Below, piece after piece: positions 12,213-21,075 of a DNA stretch of 64,000 nucleotides. Position 1 is the first letter of the stretch. Each line of letters opens with the position of its first letter. The DNA is from Acanthococcus lagerstroemiae. Its lineage: Eukaryota > Arthropoda > Insecta > Hemiptera > Eriococcidae. The stretch is from positions 11,952,467 through 12,016,466 of the forward strand of contig CM063107.1 in the NCBI GenBank assembly GCA_031841125.1. The letters are read 5' to 3'. The position numbers were made by a program, and so were the translations under genes. Under the pieces are notes generated by a model. That model was not told the origin of the DNA, did not search any database, and saw only the letters and a program-made list of their open reading frames with translations.

Positions 12213-15200
12213 AGGCGCTAGTTTTATTTTGAAGCGGTTCCATCTTTATTATAAGTATGATTTTTTAAATTACCTACCAAAATCTAAAAAGGTGGGCCCT
12301 AATACAGCACTCGAAGGCATATGATATTTGAGATCTGTGTCTGTGTATTAAAATGGCTATGTTAATGAAACTGTAGGTATGCGGTTATACTGTCAAGTCT
12401 CTTTCTTAATTGCGCAATGAAGGTTAGGACAGTGTTTGTATGTATTAGACGGGCGTGCGCAGATGCATGTATCCTGGATTGTCGTGAGAGCGCACAGCAG
12501 TTCAGGTGCGTGTGTTGAAACAATGCCAGGTAAGAGAAAAAAAAATCCCAAAAGGATTTCCAACCAACAGGGCGAAAATATAAAAATGATGAAAAATGTA
12601 GGGAACGCCCTCTGTCGGCTGGTTTTGCTGAATTTTTGCTTGAGCTGTGGCTTGTGGATCCGATTAATTTTGCGCTTCAAATTTTAAATGTTGGTGTGTG
12701 CGTGCGTTTGCATTCCAATTTTTGATTTCATAATTTGGTTTTGAAATATTTTAGTATTTCAATTTGCGATTTAATAATTTGGGTTTGAAATATTTTGGCT
12801 TTTCAATTTGTGATTTCATAATTTGGGTTTGAAATATTTTCGCATTTCAATTTCAGAATTTATTTTTAAGTTGTGGCAAGAAAGTTACGTAACTTATTTT
12901 TTAAGTTATGTTGAAAAAGTTACAACAGTTTTTAGAAAAAGTGGCCACTTTAACAATTCAGTCTGATGTTAGAAAAAAGTCCGCACTATTAGGATTGTAA
13001 AAATCGTTTGCACAAAAAGTTACACAACTTATTAGAAAAGTGCACCCCCTTTAGCAACTTGATTTGAAATCATACATTTATAGACTACTTGTACTTACCT
13101 ACCAATAGCAACTTGAATGTCAATTGACTTATTTTAGATTCCTCAAAATGTGTTGGATATCGCGAAAAAATTGTGGACGCAGTCCAAATTCGAATTGTTA
13201 CATCCATTACCGTCGGATAGCGAAATGCAACAAAGTTTGATCCGGTTGGAGATAGAGAATAAGAAAGTACAGAAAGACTACGACGAGCTGATTCGGACTT
13301 TGCTCAATGCAATTCAAAACGGGAATTTGTGAGTAGAATCGCTGTTAGTTTTTTGGGATAGTACTTATGTGCATTATAGAATTGTACATTTCTATTTATT
13401 TACCGAATAGGCAGTGGAGGTACGAAACAATGGCTGCGACGTTCCTGGCTGCAGTTTTGTTTGCTGAAGAGCAGTGTCCTCTCGATGTCGTGCAGTATTA
13501 CTTGCGAATTTTAATACACGAATTGGTAGCCTATCGTAAGGTGAGATTTGATAATCAGGTTTTTACTTGTATGCGTGCGGAAAATTGATCCTCTGTCGAA
13601 AATTGACCCCGGAAAATGCCAACTAGAGTTCTGTTCTTGTATCCAGAATTGATTTATGTGTTCAGGTTCCTAGCAATGTGAACGAGATCTGGAGAATGAA
13701 ACTCAGTCTTGTATGTACTACTTTTTCGAAGTATTCTGAAGGGTCTGGAACAAGCCTGGAAGGATCTCACCCGGCGTTGAATTTATCTAAAGTGTGAGAA
13801 AAGAGATTCCCTGAGCGCTCGGATAGAAATTGACCACTGAAAAGTGATAAATGAAACGAAAAATAAAAGTAGAAAAAAATGAGTGATGACAGATTGTCCT
13901 TGGTTGTTGAGACGAGGACACGCGTTAATAATTTGCTCCTGAGCACATTCACCGAAATCTGGTACTGAATAGGCTCTTGCATGTGTAGTGGCGGATACAG
14001 ATAGGTTCCGGACCCAGAGCTATTATGTTTCATCTACAACATTTTTCATTCGCCCTCTCCCCTAAAGTTATTTCCTGTATCGGCTCCTGTACATGTGCCC
14101 GCTTGTTTCGAGGATAGGACAATCAAAGTTCTCTGAAGGTTCAGGTAATTTTGAGTGAGCTCAGCTTCCCTTTATCTCCTCTGGCGAAGTTTTATGCTTC
14201 TGCAAGGAATAATTATTTTAATTAATGTTGCAGATTGCAATCAAACCTGTAGTGTGTATTTTGAAACTATACAAAGCGAAAACTCTAAAAGAAATAGTAG
14301 ATCCTTACATGTTTCAAGTTGATGGGCACATATCAGGCACCTCGAATTCCGATCCCGGTCCACGACCAGATAACATTTGGTGTTGCTATACACCGAATCA
14401 CGTACCAGTAAACGAAGCCCAGTGGAATGAAGTGCGGTATTCGTATAAATGTTACCTCGGATATTACACTTGGCCTAAGTAAGCTCGTCGCATTTTATAT
14501 TTTTGCAGCCGTTTGCGAATGAATGTCGTCTTCAATTCGATTATGCTTCTGTTTGTTGTAGGCAGCTGTATTTGTGTTCTTCCCCTAGTGTTCAGCCAAT
14601 GAACAATATTTCAATGGATAACCTCTCGGACATTGGCAGAGAAATAGATACGTTTTTCACGAACCCATCAAATGTAGATAAATTGATCGAATACTTTAGT
14701 TTAGAGGAGATAAAAGGGGAATCGTTACGAATTTATCATACTGATTTATTTAAGGTTGGTCTTGACTGATTTTTAGGGTTTCATAGACAGTATTAAGTTT
14801 TTAGGATGCATGATCATATCTTCTTGTTTAGTACCTGTTCAAAATACACGGCGATAGATACTTTGATATCTTCCGACCACATTTCGAGAAACTGATCGAA
14901 CATGAAGAGGACAGTCATCAACGATGCGCTGCTGAGATGATTGCAGGTAAGTGCGCTTCTAATTTTTATTCGAGCATTATGTTAATTTTTGATGAGCACA
15001 ATTTCAACTCGTGACTCATGTTTTGTAGGCATGTTGCGGGGTACGAAATTGTGGCCTTTCGATCAGGCTCAGAAAATGATTCAGTGGTGCGTACCGTTGT
15101 TGAAGAAGACGTTGGACAAAATGACGGTGGAGACGCAGAAACACTGGGGCTCAGCTATTGCAACTGCTCTGGTACGTGACAAGACCAGTACGGTGGGTGT

Positions 15201-18200
15201 TTGCTTCCGTAAGTTTTTGAAGTGCTGTCTCATCTTGGTTGCTTTTAGTTTCGTTGCGACGTCAATAAAAGCAGTTACTTGCTGGAGTTGCTGATGGAGG
15301 AGCCGATTAAGGGAGATGCTGCCTTTAAAGACTGTGGGTATGTAATTGCCAATATTTGTGAATGTTATAGCGCCACCAAGTGAGAGAGCTTGTCAGAAAT
15401 TACCGCCGAGGAATTGAGTGGTGTATCGACCGACTCTTTAATTTCACTTGGAATTATTTAATCCGAAGACAGTGTTCATTGCCGTTGTTCTCGTAAACAA
15501 GTTAGTGTCCTAATAAGAGACCACAATGAATACGTTTTTTCTGGGAAAATGCAATGCTCCTATTACCTCATTTGAAATTCCAGTTTTACTTTAGATTTGT
15601 TGGACCTGCTGCCCTGTCATTTTAGTTTATTGTCGATTGTAAATAAATTGTATTTGTCTGTCATAATTTCAGACGATTGTATGCCTTACAAAGCGGAGTT
15701 CTACACTCGTGGAGGTTGTCAGAAATGTGGTGTAAATTATTGGAGTATGTGAAACCACACCTAGCAAACCATTATCAGAATTTGAGAGAACGCTTAGGCT
15801 CGTAAGTAGATACGCACTGCGCGCGTTTGTAATGAGCCAATATACTCTAAAATATAGATATTGATATTTGACTTGTTCAACACAGGGTACTTGTTACGAT
15901 TTTTGAGACTGATATCGAAACCAAAAATTGGAATCGAACAACTACGCCCCATGTATCAGATTTCATCAACTATTTGTTACCGAAATTGGATATCCTGTAC
16001 AGCATTGCGCCGAATAGTAACGATCTGCAAAGTGAGTCGATAATTTTTCGTTTGTGCTATAATTTGCTCCTGAATTGCGAATGAATGTCGATTTTAAACC
16101 ACCAGTCCTCGAAATCTTCCCGGAAGTTCAGGGTTTAATGCTGGAAGTAGTGGGGCGATTTTTTGCGGTGACAGACTGTGTTAACATCCAGTATAATCTT
16201 GGTTAGCATAGTCTGTCCCTTCAAAGAAATAGATTTGACCCCTTCTTGCATTCATTAAAAAAATGCAGGTGGGTTACTTCCTTGCGAAATTTGAAAAATT
16301 GCCATATCTATCTTTCCGAAATCGAACTGGGCTTAGAGTCAGTCAGCGAAATAGGTAGCCATAAAGAAATAACATACACTGCCCCATCGGATAAAACTCC
16401 GAAATCTGAGACAGCCGAACTACTGTACAGCTTGCAGTTCGTCTGCTTCACAGATGAGTGGAAAGTTAGGTGGTCTGACAGATGGACCAACATGCAGTTG
16501 GGTGGTAACGTACCTGCTTCGCAGTCTTTGCGTCTCGGGTTCGAGCCTCACCAACGCTGGAAAAGCTAGTGATATTCGAATATCCTCGCTAATATCCTAG
16601 CGAACACAGCGGCTACAGTATCAATCGAGGTGCAGCGATAGCCCGCCGCCCTGTAACCCTCGCCAGTTCGAACAAACAAGGCACAACAATCGCGAGACGT
16701 GGTATCCCCACATCAGAAAGATTGATATTGTCGTGTGTACGTTGTGGACAGCTCACTCAACGTCGTGAAACAAAGCGAACTATGGCCACGCACTCTTCGG
16801 CACTGAGAAGGAAAACTAACGTAACAAAACCGTCCGGCTAACCTTGCTAGAAAAGTCGCTCGTCAGGAACCGCGATCCGCCTATGTCCGGCAAGGGGCAC
16901 GACACTTAGAAGAAGAAATGTCAATGCTCGAGTGTATTTTCCAAGAAAAAATGGCTAGGGGTAGCATAAGTCCATGTCTAGTTTAGTTAATTTAGTGCCA
17001 AATGACAATTTTTAGGCTCTAACAGTTTTCAAATTATTGAGAAGAAAAAAAAAAGTGTGGACAAGTGAGCCAACATGTAGAACCTCCTCTAATTGCGTAC
17101 TTCTAGTGTGCTTTCAATTCTTATTGAACCCGATGTCCTCATTATGTAGGAGATGGTCGATATTTTTTCACTGTGCCTTGTTCCATTTGTGGATGAACAG
17201 GGGTGTTCCTAGAATGATAAGAATCCCTCTCCCTTTTAAAGGTTTGAGAATTGGCTTCAATTGGAAAATCAGTGGCCCTAACCTTGGAAAATTTGAGACT
17301 TCTGAGACGTTTTCTTGTTTTTCGGACCTGACTCAGTGGTGTGGTGGGACGTATGGCGATGCACGCATGCCACAAAGTGGCCCCTATGACACCGCACCCC
17401 AGCCACGGGAACTACCCTTTCTAGTATCGCGTCAGTGACCGGACCTTAATCAGTTGGAAGAAAAAATTAATTTTTCTGAGTTGGAAAATTTGAGACTTCC
17501 AGATGTTTTTCCTGTTTTCCCCACCCAAATTGGTCGGAAACCTCCAAATATTTTTGCTTGCTCCGATTACAAAATTGAAACCTTCTCAGTTGCAAAAATT
17601 TTTGTTTCTCATCCACCCCTCCTCTGCCATTTCCTTTCATCACGCTTCCGTATAATGGTGTGGTGAAACGTATGGCGATGAATGCATGCCAAAGTGGCCC
17701 CTATGACACCGCACTCCGGCCCCGGAAACTACCCGTTAGAGTATCGCATCAGTGGTCGGGGGCCGCTTCCGTATAATAAATTGAAAAATAAAACTGAAAA
17801 CGAACACACTTTCAGAATAAGGCTCATTCGGTTCTTTAATTTAAGGTCATTTTACCTGCCACGGTATTAATACTTACATCCTGTTCATTTTGGATGGCAG
17901 TCTCATGTGTGTATTAAAGTGCATCGACATTTCTGAATGCAGACAGCTCTGCCCCCTACCTGCCTGTGCCTATTTCCTACATTATATCCGTGAAAAACTA
18001 ACAGTGTCAGAATTTGTCTGAACTTCAAGTTACAAATATTCCTCTGTTTCGCAACTGATCGAAAATTTTATCGCAGACGACGACAGCACGAATACTCTCG
18101 CCAGTGCTAAAGAAGCCAGTCTGGACGAAGCAGAAGTGCAGGAAGCCATACAGCTTTTGAAAACGGGTGAGATTCTTACCTCAGGATAGATACTAGAAAA

Positions 18201-19768
18201 TTTGTTTGTTGGCATCAATTGACGGTTGTTGTCTGATCACAGTATGTAAGTGGTGCATGAATGCTACTCAACGCTGTGTGTACCCACTGAAACCGGATTT
18301 CTTCAAAATACTCCCATTGCTTTGCTTCATGGAAAACTACGATAAAGATGACGAGCTGAAGAAATGCTGTAAGCATACGTTGTCCCTTCTGAGTTTTTCG
18401 TTGGTACTGCGGCAAGATATCCCAGTATTTTTAAATGCTGTTGAGAAAGTACGTTTTGCAGATTGATGGAGTCGTAAACTTATGAAGTTTACCGATGAAT
18501 TCGAGAAAGTAAAATGATATTTTGTTTTCAGGTTTCGGTCAGCAACAGCTGGTGCGCCAAGTGTACCGGACTAGATTTTTTGCAAGTGTTCGCATTCCAT
18601 AATTTATTTCTTATCTCGAGTAGTAACGAGTGGATGTTAAAGGTAAGAACTACACTATGGTGCGTAGAATAGCGAGTAGAAGAACTGCACGCTAGTAATA
18701 TTGGTTTTCATTTCACAGATAATGAACATCATGCTTGAACTTCTGGTCGATAGCAGATGCGAAGTTCGTCAGAAAGCCGGTGAGGTGATCAGCGGTTTCA
18801 TACACCATAATCTAATCAAGGATACTGAAACCTTGATAGTAAGTAATCTAGACGAATTGAATATTAACTATGTACGCTTTTCGCAGGTAAGCCCTTGGTG
18901 GAGCGTATGGCGATGCATGCATGCCAAATTAGCTCCCCAGACACCGCGCCCTCACCCTGGAAACTACCCTTTTAAGTATCGCATTGTTACTAGAGGGACG
19001 TCTTGAGCCTGGCCCGGGCTTCTATTTCGCCTCTCCTTGATTCGGATTCGCGCTGTTCTGCCAGGACCACCATAAAACACCCTACTGACCGAGGCAACAC
19101 GCACCCAGCGTAAATCTAGAATTCGAGTTCCACAACCGTACTGCGCTTCCTTCCTTCACCCATCCTCCCCTCATTTCATACTTGTGACGATGAAGGAAGG
19201 TGGTGAACCCAGTCCCCGGGTCTGTGTAGCTCAGTGTTGATATTGGTAACCATTTTTACCGTTTGGCTCAGCTACTTTACCATCCATGTTTTATTAGCAT
19301 TATATTGAGACTCCTGTCTTTAATTTGGAGGGATCATGATTATGATAATATAATCACTTTTTCGTTGATTTATAGGAAAAATTTAAAAAATTCAGCAGTG
19401 TGTCACTGAAAAAAAGAAGTAATTTGAATATAAGGCACGCGGGTGTGATCGGGCTGTGTGCATTTATAAATGCTTACCCGTACACTGTTCCTCTGGAGGT
19501 GCCGCCATTGTTTTTGTTGATCGGCAATCATCTGAAGGACCCGGAACCTATACCGGTTAGTGAACTTAACTTTCAGAACGTGAGGTTTGCCAATTTATCA
19601 TAATAATAATATCGATTTCCTCGTACTCTTTAGAGCACAATTCGTAAGACTCTGGGTAACTTCAAACGAACTCATTACGCCGATTGGGATCAATCGAAAC
19701 TGCAGTTCACCCCGGACCAGTTGGATGTGTTCAGTGATATAACGATTCCTCCGAATCATTACGCTTAG
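496..19768 (+). CDS. PSME4: PSME4 / PA200 proteasome activator, whole gene (34 exons)
   Basis: PSME4 (PA200, yeast Blm10) is a single-chain HEAT-like solenoid that caps the 20S proteasome without ATP. In animals it is linked to nuclear proteolysis, DNA repair and degradation of acetylated histones. Thirty-four exons can be joined with GT-AG junctions and matching phases to 5487 nt, or 1828 residues plus stop; the human protein is about 1843. Landmarks shared with the human protein in order are LPYAKTLDDES at the N terminus, LPWRPLY, a LPGIDPNDH block, a RPDN-W segment followed by GYYTWPK, and a C-terminal TPDQLDVFSDI stretch. The start at 496 is the first Met in frame with conserved sequence. 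The protein ends in His-Tyr-Ala instead of the Tyr-Tyr-Ala of human and yeast. An R1-like LINE and a long-TIR element sit in introns 12 and 19. The exon 15/16 junction is the least certain. Confidence 0.96.
1430..1880. repeat. purine-rich degenerate repeat in PSME4 intron 4
   Basis: Imperfect reiterations of a GACAGAAATGAAAC-like word fill much of intron 4. There is no coding potential. The unit is too degenerate to fix a period by eye. Confidence 0.4.
2675..2810. mobile_element. MITE with GTTACCC sub-repeats, copy 1 (PSME4 intron 6)
   Basis: The ends are inverted copies of an ACCCGATRCG word (near 2684 and 2790). Between them are several direct GTTACCC words. A clearly related copy lies at about 43675-43835 with the same order of landmarks, including GCGGAAAAGTTACCCA and GGGATTTTGCGCAT, which shows that this is a dispersed element. 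Confidence 0.65.
3612..3795. mobile_element. palindromic MITE of the ATGGCGG-core family, copy 1 (PSME4 intron 8)
   Basis: Imperfect inverted arms of about 50 bp bring together TACTGACATCCGCCATTTTG (from about 3643) and its near complement at about 3745-3767. The arms continue outward with GAGCACCT / GTACCT-like words. The CCGCCATTTTG core is shared with 4005-4173 and 23473-24122. Confidence 0.7.
3808..3985. mobile_element. MITE with GATCACCC stem-loop, copy 1 (PSME4 intron 8)
   Basis: Terminal words ATTGGGATATAAA (3808) and TTTATATCCCAAT (3973) are perfect inverted repeats. Inside is a hairpin whose arms are GGGTGATCATG and CATGATCACCC. A related copy lies in a NOP14 intron at 37781-37900 and a shorter relative at about 10611-10680. 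Confidence 0.7.
4005..4173. mobile_element. palindromic MITE of the ATGGCGG-core family, copy 2
   Basis: Arms AGTACGATCGTCCGCCATTT (from 4028) and its complement (to 4156) are near-perfect. Outer words TAGAGCTCT and AGAGCTTTA extend the palindrome. The centre shares GTGGATGCCGAATCC and GGCATCGAC with the copy at 23473-24122, so the two are clearly one family. Confidence 0.75.
5600..8585 (-). mobile_element. R1-clade-like LINE, 5'-truncated and frameshifted, antisense in PSME4 intron 12
   Basis: On the minus strand the order is endonuclease, reverse transcriptase and C-terminal zinc-knuckle region. The endonuclease part (8580-8163) begins at a VAGDFNAKSEEW segment, so the N-terminal half of that domain is missing. 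The reverse transcriptase shows QAPGPDGIPN and SYRPSCLLDTVGKIFERII (7720-7400), an NAFNTMPW segment near 7245 and YADD near 7015. An RNase-H-free C-terminal region carries a DNAGHTRFEC motif near 6130. The reading frame is broken several times, so it is a pseudogene. GC content is visibly higher than in the surrounding intron. The 3' end near 5605-5690 shares about 70-100 bp with three other intronic fragments. R1 clade is inferred from motif style; no phylogeny was run. Confidence 0.88.
8675..11071 (+). CDS. PSME4: PSME4 exons 13-19 (residues 664-1088)
   Basis: Exons are 8675-8887, 9012-9169, 9254-9343, 9440-9614, 9784-10104, 10178-10303 and 10880-11071. Similarity to human PA200 includes SETLPVREWGK across the 13/14 junction (human SEYFPIKDWGK) and the VEGVALKHIQ segment in exon 17. 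Exon 15 must stop before an in-frame TAG; the only donor that restores phase with exon 16 is at 9344, which makes this the weakest junction in the model. An alternative frame at the end of exon 15 also looks protein-like. Confidence 0.9.
11117..11522. repeat. left terminal inverted repeat of the 11117-13089 element
   Basis: Reads as the complement of 12641-13089. Shared blocks include GGGGGTGCACTTTTCT, TAGTGCGGACTTTTTTCTAA and CTTGCCACAACTTAA. The inner third is made of repeated AATTGAAATGCAAAAATATT-like words. Confidence 0.85.
11540..12160 (-). pseudogene. tandem 23-residue repeat reading frame inside the long-TIR element
   Basis: About eight tandem copies of a 69-bp unit read on the minus strand as LSESFIREFQDKVDW followed by a variable eight-residue linker with an I-S-x-x-Q pattern. 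Two open stretches (12113-11862 and 11699-11475) belong to one array: sequence between them keeps the repeat but has a stop at the Trp position near 11870. No start codon or flanking domain is obvious. I recall similar L-S-E-x-F-I-R-E-F / D-K-V-x-W repeats from large DNA virus and phage proteins, but this is memory, not a search. Function is unknown. Confidence 0.7.
12180..12211. repeat. ATT microsatellite
   Basis: About ten uninterrupted ATT units inside the long-TIR element. Confidence 0.95.
12641..13089. repeat. right terminal inverted repeat of the 11117-13089 element
   Basis: Complement of 11117-11522, beginning with GAGCTGTGGCTTGTGGATC and ending TTATAGACTACT. It is about 40 bp longer than the left arm because of an extra internal sub-repeat. 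Confidence 0.85.
13138..16031 (+). CDS. PSME4: PSME4 exons 20-28 (residues 1089-1548)
   Basis: Exons are 13138-13328, 13411-13540, 14234-14478, 14562-14754, 14832-14946, 15029-15171, 15249-15337, 15673-15801 and 15886-16031. Strong similarity to human PA200 appears in the GYYTWPK end of exon 22, the EYFSLEEIKGES segment of exon 23, the TVETQKHWGSAIAT segment of exon 25, and NLRERLGS at the 27/28 boundary. All phases match. Introns inside this block are mostly under 80 nt, which helps fix the borders. Confidence 0.94.
16488..16920 (+). mobile_element. tRNA-derived SINE (PSME4 intron 28)
   Basis: The head (about 16496-16555) resembles a tRNA gene: GTTGGG at the 5' side can pair with CCAAC after the T arm, and a good B box GGTTCGAGCCT lies at about 16538. 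A body of about 350 bp follows, ending in GGGCACGACACTTAGAAGAAG, a tail style common in SINEs. The anticodon arm is not tRNA-like enough to call a functional tRNA. Confidence 0.65.
17340..17440 (-). repeat. dispersed ~100-bp repeat, copy B
   Basis: Contains CGTATGGCGATGCACGCATG and ATGACACCGCACCCC, shared with 17655-17765, 18893-19000 and the 3' end of the R1-like LINE at 5605-5675. The simplest reading is a 5'-truncated LINE tail on the minus strand. A SINE sharing that tail is possible. Confidence 0.6.
17655..17765 (-). repeat. dispersed ~100-bp repeat, copy C
   Basis: Same block as copy B, with AACGTATGGCGATGAATGCA and a GGAAACTACCCG segment. The two copies are preceded by similar GGAAAATTTGAGACTTC words, suggesting local duplication. 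Confidence 0.6.
18077..19768 (+). CDS. PSME4: PSME4 exons 29-34 (residues 1549-1828)
   Basis: Exons are 18077-18166, 18243-18448, 18532-18642, 18719-18838, 19376-19555 and 19634-19768. This block includes the region that in mammals is described as bromodomain-like, and the conserved C-terminal region. Exon 32 is ended at the GTAAGT donor at 18839, which joins to EKFKKF in exon 33 with a good fit to the human protein. The last codons read PPNHYA before TAG. In PA200/Blm10 the C-terminal Tyr-Tyr-Ala docks between 20S alpha subunits; here only the penultimate Tyr and final Ala are kept. Confidence 0.94.
18893..19240 (-). repeat. dispersed repeat, copy D, with longer upstream part
   Basis: Begins with GCGTATGGCGATGCATGCAT, as in copies B and C, and continues for about 230 bp of GC-richer sequence (a CTTCCTTCCTTCACCC run and an ATGAAGGAAGGTGG word). 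It looks like a longer LINE 3' fragment on the minus strand, lying in PSME4 intron 32. Confidence 0.5.
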
Positions 19769-20172
19769 GAAAAGTTCTTTCACATCATCGGTTCAAGTTC
19801 GGCCGTAACTAAGACACGTTTTGGGCTTTCATTTTCTTCAAAAAGCAGTTGGCCACCCTCTTTTAGCAAAATTAATTTTTATAAAGTATTTTTTAAATCA
19901 CTGTTGCTGATTCTGCAATGTTATGTGATGATGATTTATGCTCGTCGTTGAATTTTCAGTGAAATTTGTTATAACGTTATTAATTTATGTTTCAAGGGTG
20001 CTGCATTATTGGTGTTGACACTTGTAACTCGTAAATCTAACGGACTTATATCAGTGATTTCCATTACGTTTAATTCGACAGCCTGTGTTGGTATTTTCCA
20101 TTATTGTCTTAAGCATATTATTAGACCTTTATGGTTGGTTCTCCTGTTTTATTGTTTTCTTTTATTTTACAT

Positions 20173-20178
20173 AATAAA
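20173..20178 (+). terminator. candidate PSME4 polyadenylation signal
   Basis: AATAAA about 400 bp after the PSME4 stop codon, followed within 30 bp by a T-rich stretch. The interval 19769-20220 has no other feature and is best read as the PSME4 3' UTR. Confidence 0.5.
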
Positions 20179-20224
20179 TTTTTGTCAATTTTTGAGACGT
20201 TTTTCAACCAGCACCATCCCAGTT

Positions 20225-20760
20225 TAATTTTGCCGTTGCCAGAGCCCGTTAAAAATTGTTTGTCAGAGCCGGAGCCTGGAATAAATTATTTACCAAAGCT
20301 GGAACCTGGAGAAAATTATTTACCAGACCTGAAGCCGATGTCAAGAATTCTAGCTGGAGCCGAAGCTCCATTTAAATTTACTTCGGAACCGGAGCCAGGC
20401 CCGAGTGGCCTTGGTTTTAATTCCGGCTTTAGGTCCTCGGCAGTGTCTTGAAATTGGCACCAGTTCAGGTAAATAGTTTTTCCAAGGACTCGACTCCAAC
20501 TCCGATTAATGATTTTTATTGAGCTCCAAGTTAATTAAAAATTTGTACTTGGCTCCCGTTCGGGTTATTTGTAGGGTGCGAGGACTGAGGGGATGCGGGA
20601 GGAAGGGAAAGGGTTGAAGCCGGAGCCGGAACTGGAAATTGGCTACCGCTTCAGCAAATTATTTTTCCAGGCTACTGCAGTCCTGTTCTGGCAAATAATT
20701 CATTTTTTTGCGCCTCGGCTCCGGCTTCTCTGGGAAATGGTTGACTCCGGCTCCAGGTCT
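20225..20760. repeat. degenerate GGAGCC-rich tandem repeat
   Basis: Repeated words such as GAGCCGGAGCCTGGAATAAA and AATTATTTACCAGA recur about every 30-36 bp from 20240, and again in the opposite orientation towards 20750. A short open frame here is a by-product of the repeat. Confidence 0.55.
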
Positions 20761-21033
20761 CTGCTATTTTAAAACTACTAATTCCCCCTCCACCTTTCCC
20801 CATCGATTTTTCCTTGGCTTTTCTTCGAATTTCCTTTCCCCTTTCTTGATTTGAAACATTGAGAATCAAAAAGGACCGAAAATGTGTGTACCAATGAAGG
20901 AGTTAAGGGCTGTAATTAGAATTCCTCTATGTTCACATTCTCCACCAACCAGCAAGAGGTTCGCTCGTTTCCATCAATCAACTAAGACAGTGATAAAATG
21001 AAGCGCTGTCATTGGTAGAATATTTGCTACTCT

Positions 21034-21075
21034 GGACCACTATTCTCGAAAAGTTGTTATGCGATGTTATGATAA
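21034..21075. mobile_element. left part of MITE family X, copy 1
   Basis: GGACCACTATTCTCGAAAAG followed by TTGTTATGCGATGTTATGAT matches the complete copy at 24216-24399. The right part may be 22290-22345. The element is split by the insertion of 21076-22289. Confidence 0.6.

Larger units (their letters stand above)
11117..13089. mobile_element. 1.97-kb element with ~0.4-kb terminal inverted repeats, PSME4 intron 19
   Basis: The left arm (11117 to about 11522) and right arm (about 12641 to 13089) are long, well-conserved inverted repeats starting AGTAGTCTATAAATGTATG. Flanking words TGTGCT (11111-11116) and TGTACT (13090-13095) look like a 6-bp target duplication with one change. The right arm carries an extra AATTTGRKATTTAATAATTT-like sub-repeat. 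The roughly 1.1-kb interior holds a 69-bp tandem repeat readable on the minus strand and a TTA microsatellite. Long TIRs beginning AG with 6-bp target duplications are known for Polinton/Maverick elements, but no polymerase, integrase or capsid gene is present, so that assignment is only a hypothesis. It could equally be a foldback element of another class. Confidence 0.8.

Noticed and set aside
12393..12687. Two overlapping frames of 83-95 codons in the long-TIR element, one starting MPGKRKKNPKR
   Set aside because: Both run into the right TIR and have no recognisable motif; the basic start is suggestive, but not enough to call a gene.
16488..16560. Possible tRNA gene
   Set aside because: Acceptor and T-arm pairing are present, but the D and anticodon arms are poor and a SINE body follows.
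18839..18888. Extension of PSME4 exon 32 to a later GTAAGC donor
   Set aside because: The earlier GTAAGT donor gives a better fit to the family across the exon 32/33 junction; the longer form adds 16-17 unmatched residues.
20131..20451. Plus-strand frame rich in Pro-Glu-Pro repeats after PSME4
   Set aside because: Explained by the GGAGCC tandem repeat; no start context, splice partner or conserved motif.
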